A stretch of 64,000 nt of DNA, from contig NZ_JAAUWT010000013.1 in assembly GCF_014694455.1 (NCBI RefSeq), positions 62,001 through 126,000 on the forward strand, given 5' to 3'. The notes below the pieces were generated by a model. It saw only the letters and a list, made by a program, of their open reading frames with translations. It was not told where the DNA came from and did not search any database. The position numbers were made by a program, and so were the translations under genes. This document shows, piece by piece, positions 63,007 to 64,000 of the stretch; position 1 is the stretch's first letter; every line of letters begins with the position of its first letter. This DNA is from Vibrio sp. S9_S30 (GTDB lineage: Bacteria; Pseudomonadota; Gammaproteobacteria; Enterobacterales; Vibrionaceae).

Positions 63007-63657
63007 CTAAAAGCTCCCGCTTCGTGGCAATCCTTTAGCGAATTGATTTAACATCTCTTTGCCTTTCGGCGTAGCGTGAGGAGTCATAACACTGACCATC
63101 TGTCTAACACCATTGGCGACGTCTTGCTCTGTGACTTTCTCCTTTGGAGTAACCGCACTTTGATAGCTAAACCAGTTTGTTGCAATGAAATGAATGGTGG
63201 TGATCAGATCATCCTGCTCTTGCTCATCCATGTTAATCAAATTTAATGATTGGAAGGTATCACATATCAAAAACAAATTTGCACGCAACTGCTTTTGTAC
63301 GAGCAAATAATCTCGATGCAATTTATGGTCGCGAGAAAGAATCTCAGGAAGATTGGAGTAGAAAAAACGGAACCGCCACATTAAAGTAAAAATGCTGTTC
63401 ATATAATGTTCAAACAGACCCACAGCGTCTGTCGAATCAATGCATGGTGAAAGATGACGAAGCAGCTCTTCCTCGTAGAGGTTGAAAATGCTTCGAACGA
63501 TTTCCTCTTTGTTTCGAAAATGATAGTAAAGATTACCAGGGCTAATAGAAAGGTGCTCCGCAATGTGATTGGTGGTCACATTTCGTTCACCGTATTCATT
63601 AAACAACTCTAGCGCCCCGAACATTATTTTAGCTTTTGTTTTCACATTTTGCTCCAC
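63007..63657 (-). CDS. TetR/AcrR-family transcriptional regulator
   Basis: The 216-residue product has an N-terminal TetR helix-turn-helix (KAKIMFGALELFNEYGERNVTTNHIAEHLSISPGNLYYHFRNKEEIVRSIF, about residues 5-57) followed by an all-helical ligand or dimer domain. The start is GTG 63657 (VEQNVKTKAK), with a GGAA-type ribosome site; 31 further in-frame codons upstream do not look like family sequence. It lies between the polysaccharide operon and a divergent YjbE-like gene, so either or both may be targets. No ligand is predictable. Confidence 0.85.
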   Translation of the reverse strand: MEQNVKTKAKIMFGALELFNEYGERNVTTNHIAEHLSISPGNLYYHFRNKEEIVRSIFNLYEEELLRHLSPCIDSTDAVGLFEHYMNSIFTLMWRFRFFYSNLPEILSRDHKLHRDYLLVQKQLRANLFLICDTFQSLNLINMDEQEQDDLITTIHFIATNWFSYQSAVTPKEKVTEQDVANGVRQMVSVMTPHATPKGKEMLNQFAKGLPRSGSF

Positions 63658-63846
63658 GATGATTCCGTTACCCAACAACACATGACACATGAGGCCATGC
63701 TTAAAACAATGTATTTCAAATTTTTTTGTCAAATATGGTCTGATCGGCATGCAGATTATTTACTTTACACAAATGAGTACACTAGAATAGCCCTGAGGAG
63801 AATTTCATCACCTCAATACATCGATGTAAATAAGTAAGGATAAATA

Positions 63847-64000
63847 ATGAAACATATCGCTCTAGCAATGCTGGTTGCACTAGGTGCTGCAGGTAACGCT
63901 TTCGCCGCTGGTGAAAACAGCTCAACAGCAGCTTCAGGCGGCACAGCAGGTGGCGCTGGTGCTACTGGCGCAGCAGCAGGTACGACCACTGCAATCGTTG
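63847..64000 (+). CDS. YjbE-like small secreted protein (3' end outside window)
   Basis: Only the first 51 residues are in the window: a clear signal peptide (MKHIALAMLVALGAAGNAFA-A) followed by a low-complexity Gly/Ala/Ser/Thr sequence. This pattern matches E. coli YjbE, first gene of the yjbEFGH exopolysaccharide operon, and equivalent genes found beside Vibrio polysaccharide loci. TAAGGA lies six bases before the ATG at 63847. The downstream yjbF-H genes would confirm it. Divergent TetR control is possible. Confidence 0.72.
   Translation, partial: MKHIALAMLVALGAAGNAFAAGENSSTAASGGTAGGAGATGAAAGTTTAIV

Noticed and set aside
1..64000. CRISPR array, tRNA, rRNA, prophage or restriction/defence system
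   Set aside because: No regularly spaced repeats, cloverleaf genes, integrase or defence-type proteins were recognised anywhere in the window.

Overview
The window is a chromosomal segment of a gammaproteobacterium that is almost certainly a Vibrio. The evidence is an aphA fragment (the PadR-type virulence and quorum regulator typical of vibrios), a DUF2913 protein, and a housekeeping order (metF, metLB/metJ, malic enzyme, rpmE, priA, cytR, ftsN, hslVU, menA, rraA, zapB, glpX, tpiA, cysE-gpsA-secB) expected for Vibrio chromosome 1. I cannot name the species from sequence alone. No rRNA, tRNA or CRISPR was seen.

Positions 1-35450 are core genome. The methionine block (metF, metBL, metJ) carries two clear tandem MetJ-box operators. 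It is followed by malic enzyme, ribosomal protein L31, the primosomal helicase PriA, CytR, FtsN, the HslVU protease, menaquinone synthesis (MenA), the RNase E inhibitor RraA, the division factor ZapB, class II fructose bisphosphatase, a cysteine-rich HTH regulator, small hypothetical genes, and triose-phosphate isomerase. A minus-strand group yibN-secB-gpsA-cysE links redox, export, phospholipid and cysteine functions. Then come a periplasmic alpha-2-macroglobulin with its partner PbpC, the cofactor-independent phosphoglycerate mutase, and the division hydrolase activator EnvC. Rho-independent terminators are frequent and clean here.

Positions 35525-62750 are a surface-polysaccharide (O-antigen/capsule, Wzx/Wzy-type) locus. 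Its outer end has an ops/JUMPstart element (62722-62733), where RfaH should load. From there a minus-strand run reads wzi, a six-SLBB export protein, wzz, and then a nonulosonic-acid (legionaminic/sialic-type) module: 4,6-dehydratase, LegC aminotransferase, NeuD-glycosyltransferase fusion, NeuB, NeuA and a PtmE-like nucleotidyltransferase. It continues through a KpsC/S-like capsule protein, an FAD oxidoreductase, a GT4, Wzx, a GT2, a GT25 and Wzy. At the other end rfbBADC makes dTDP-L-rhamnose and ugd makes UDP-glucuronate. Between the two halves, on the plus strand, sit the initiating phosphoglycosyltransferase and a GT2, followed by the relic of an IS3-family element. The central part (about 42.6-51 kb) is visibly AT-rich and uses many rare A/T-ending codons, as expected for a transferred, strain-variable serotype cassette.

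Positions 63007-64000 hold a TetR-type regulator and the start of a divergent Gly/Ala/Thr-rich secreted protein resembling YjbE, normally the first gene of a yjbEFGH exopolysaccharide group.

Points most worth a second look: a perfect 23-bp tandem duplication covering the cytR start codon, which creates an overlapping out-of-frame mini-ORF; the NeuD-glycosyltransferase fusion; the absence of a hydrolysing 2-epimerase (NeuC/LegG) in an otherwise complete nonulosonate module; the IS scar at the module junction; and a series of short tandem duplications at gene edges.
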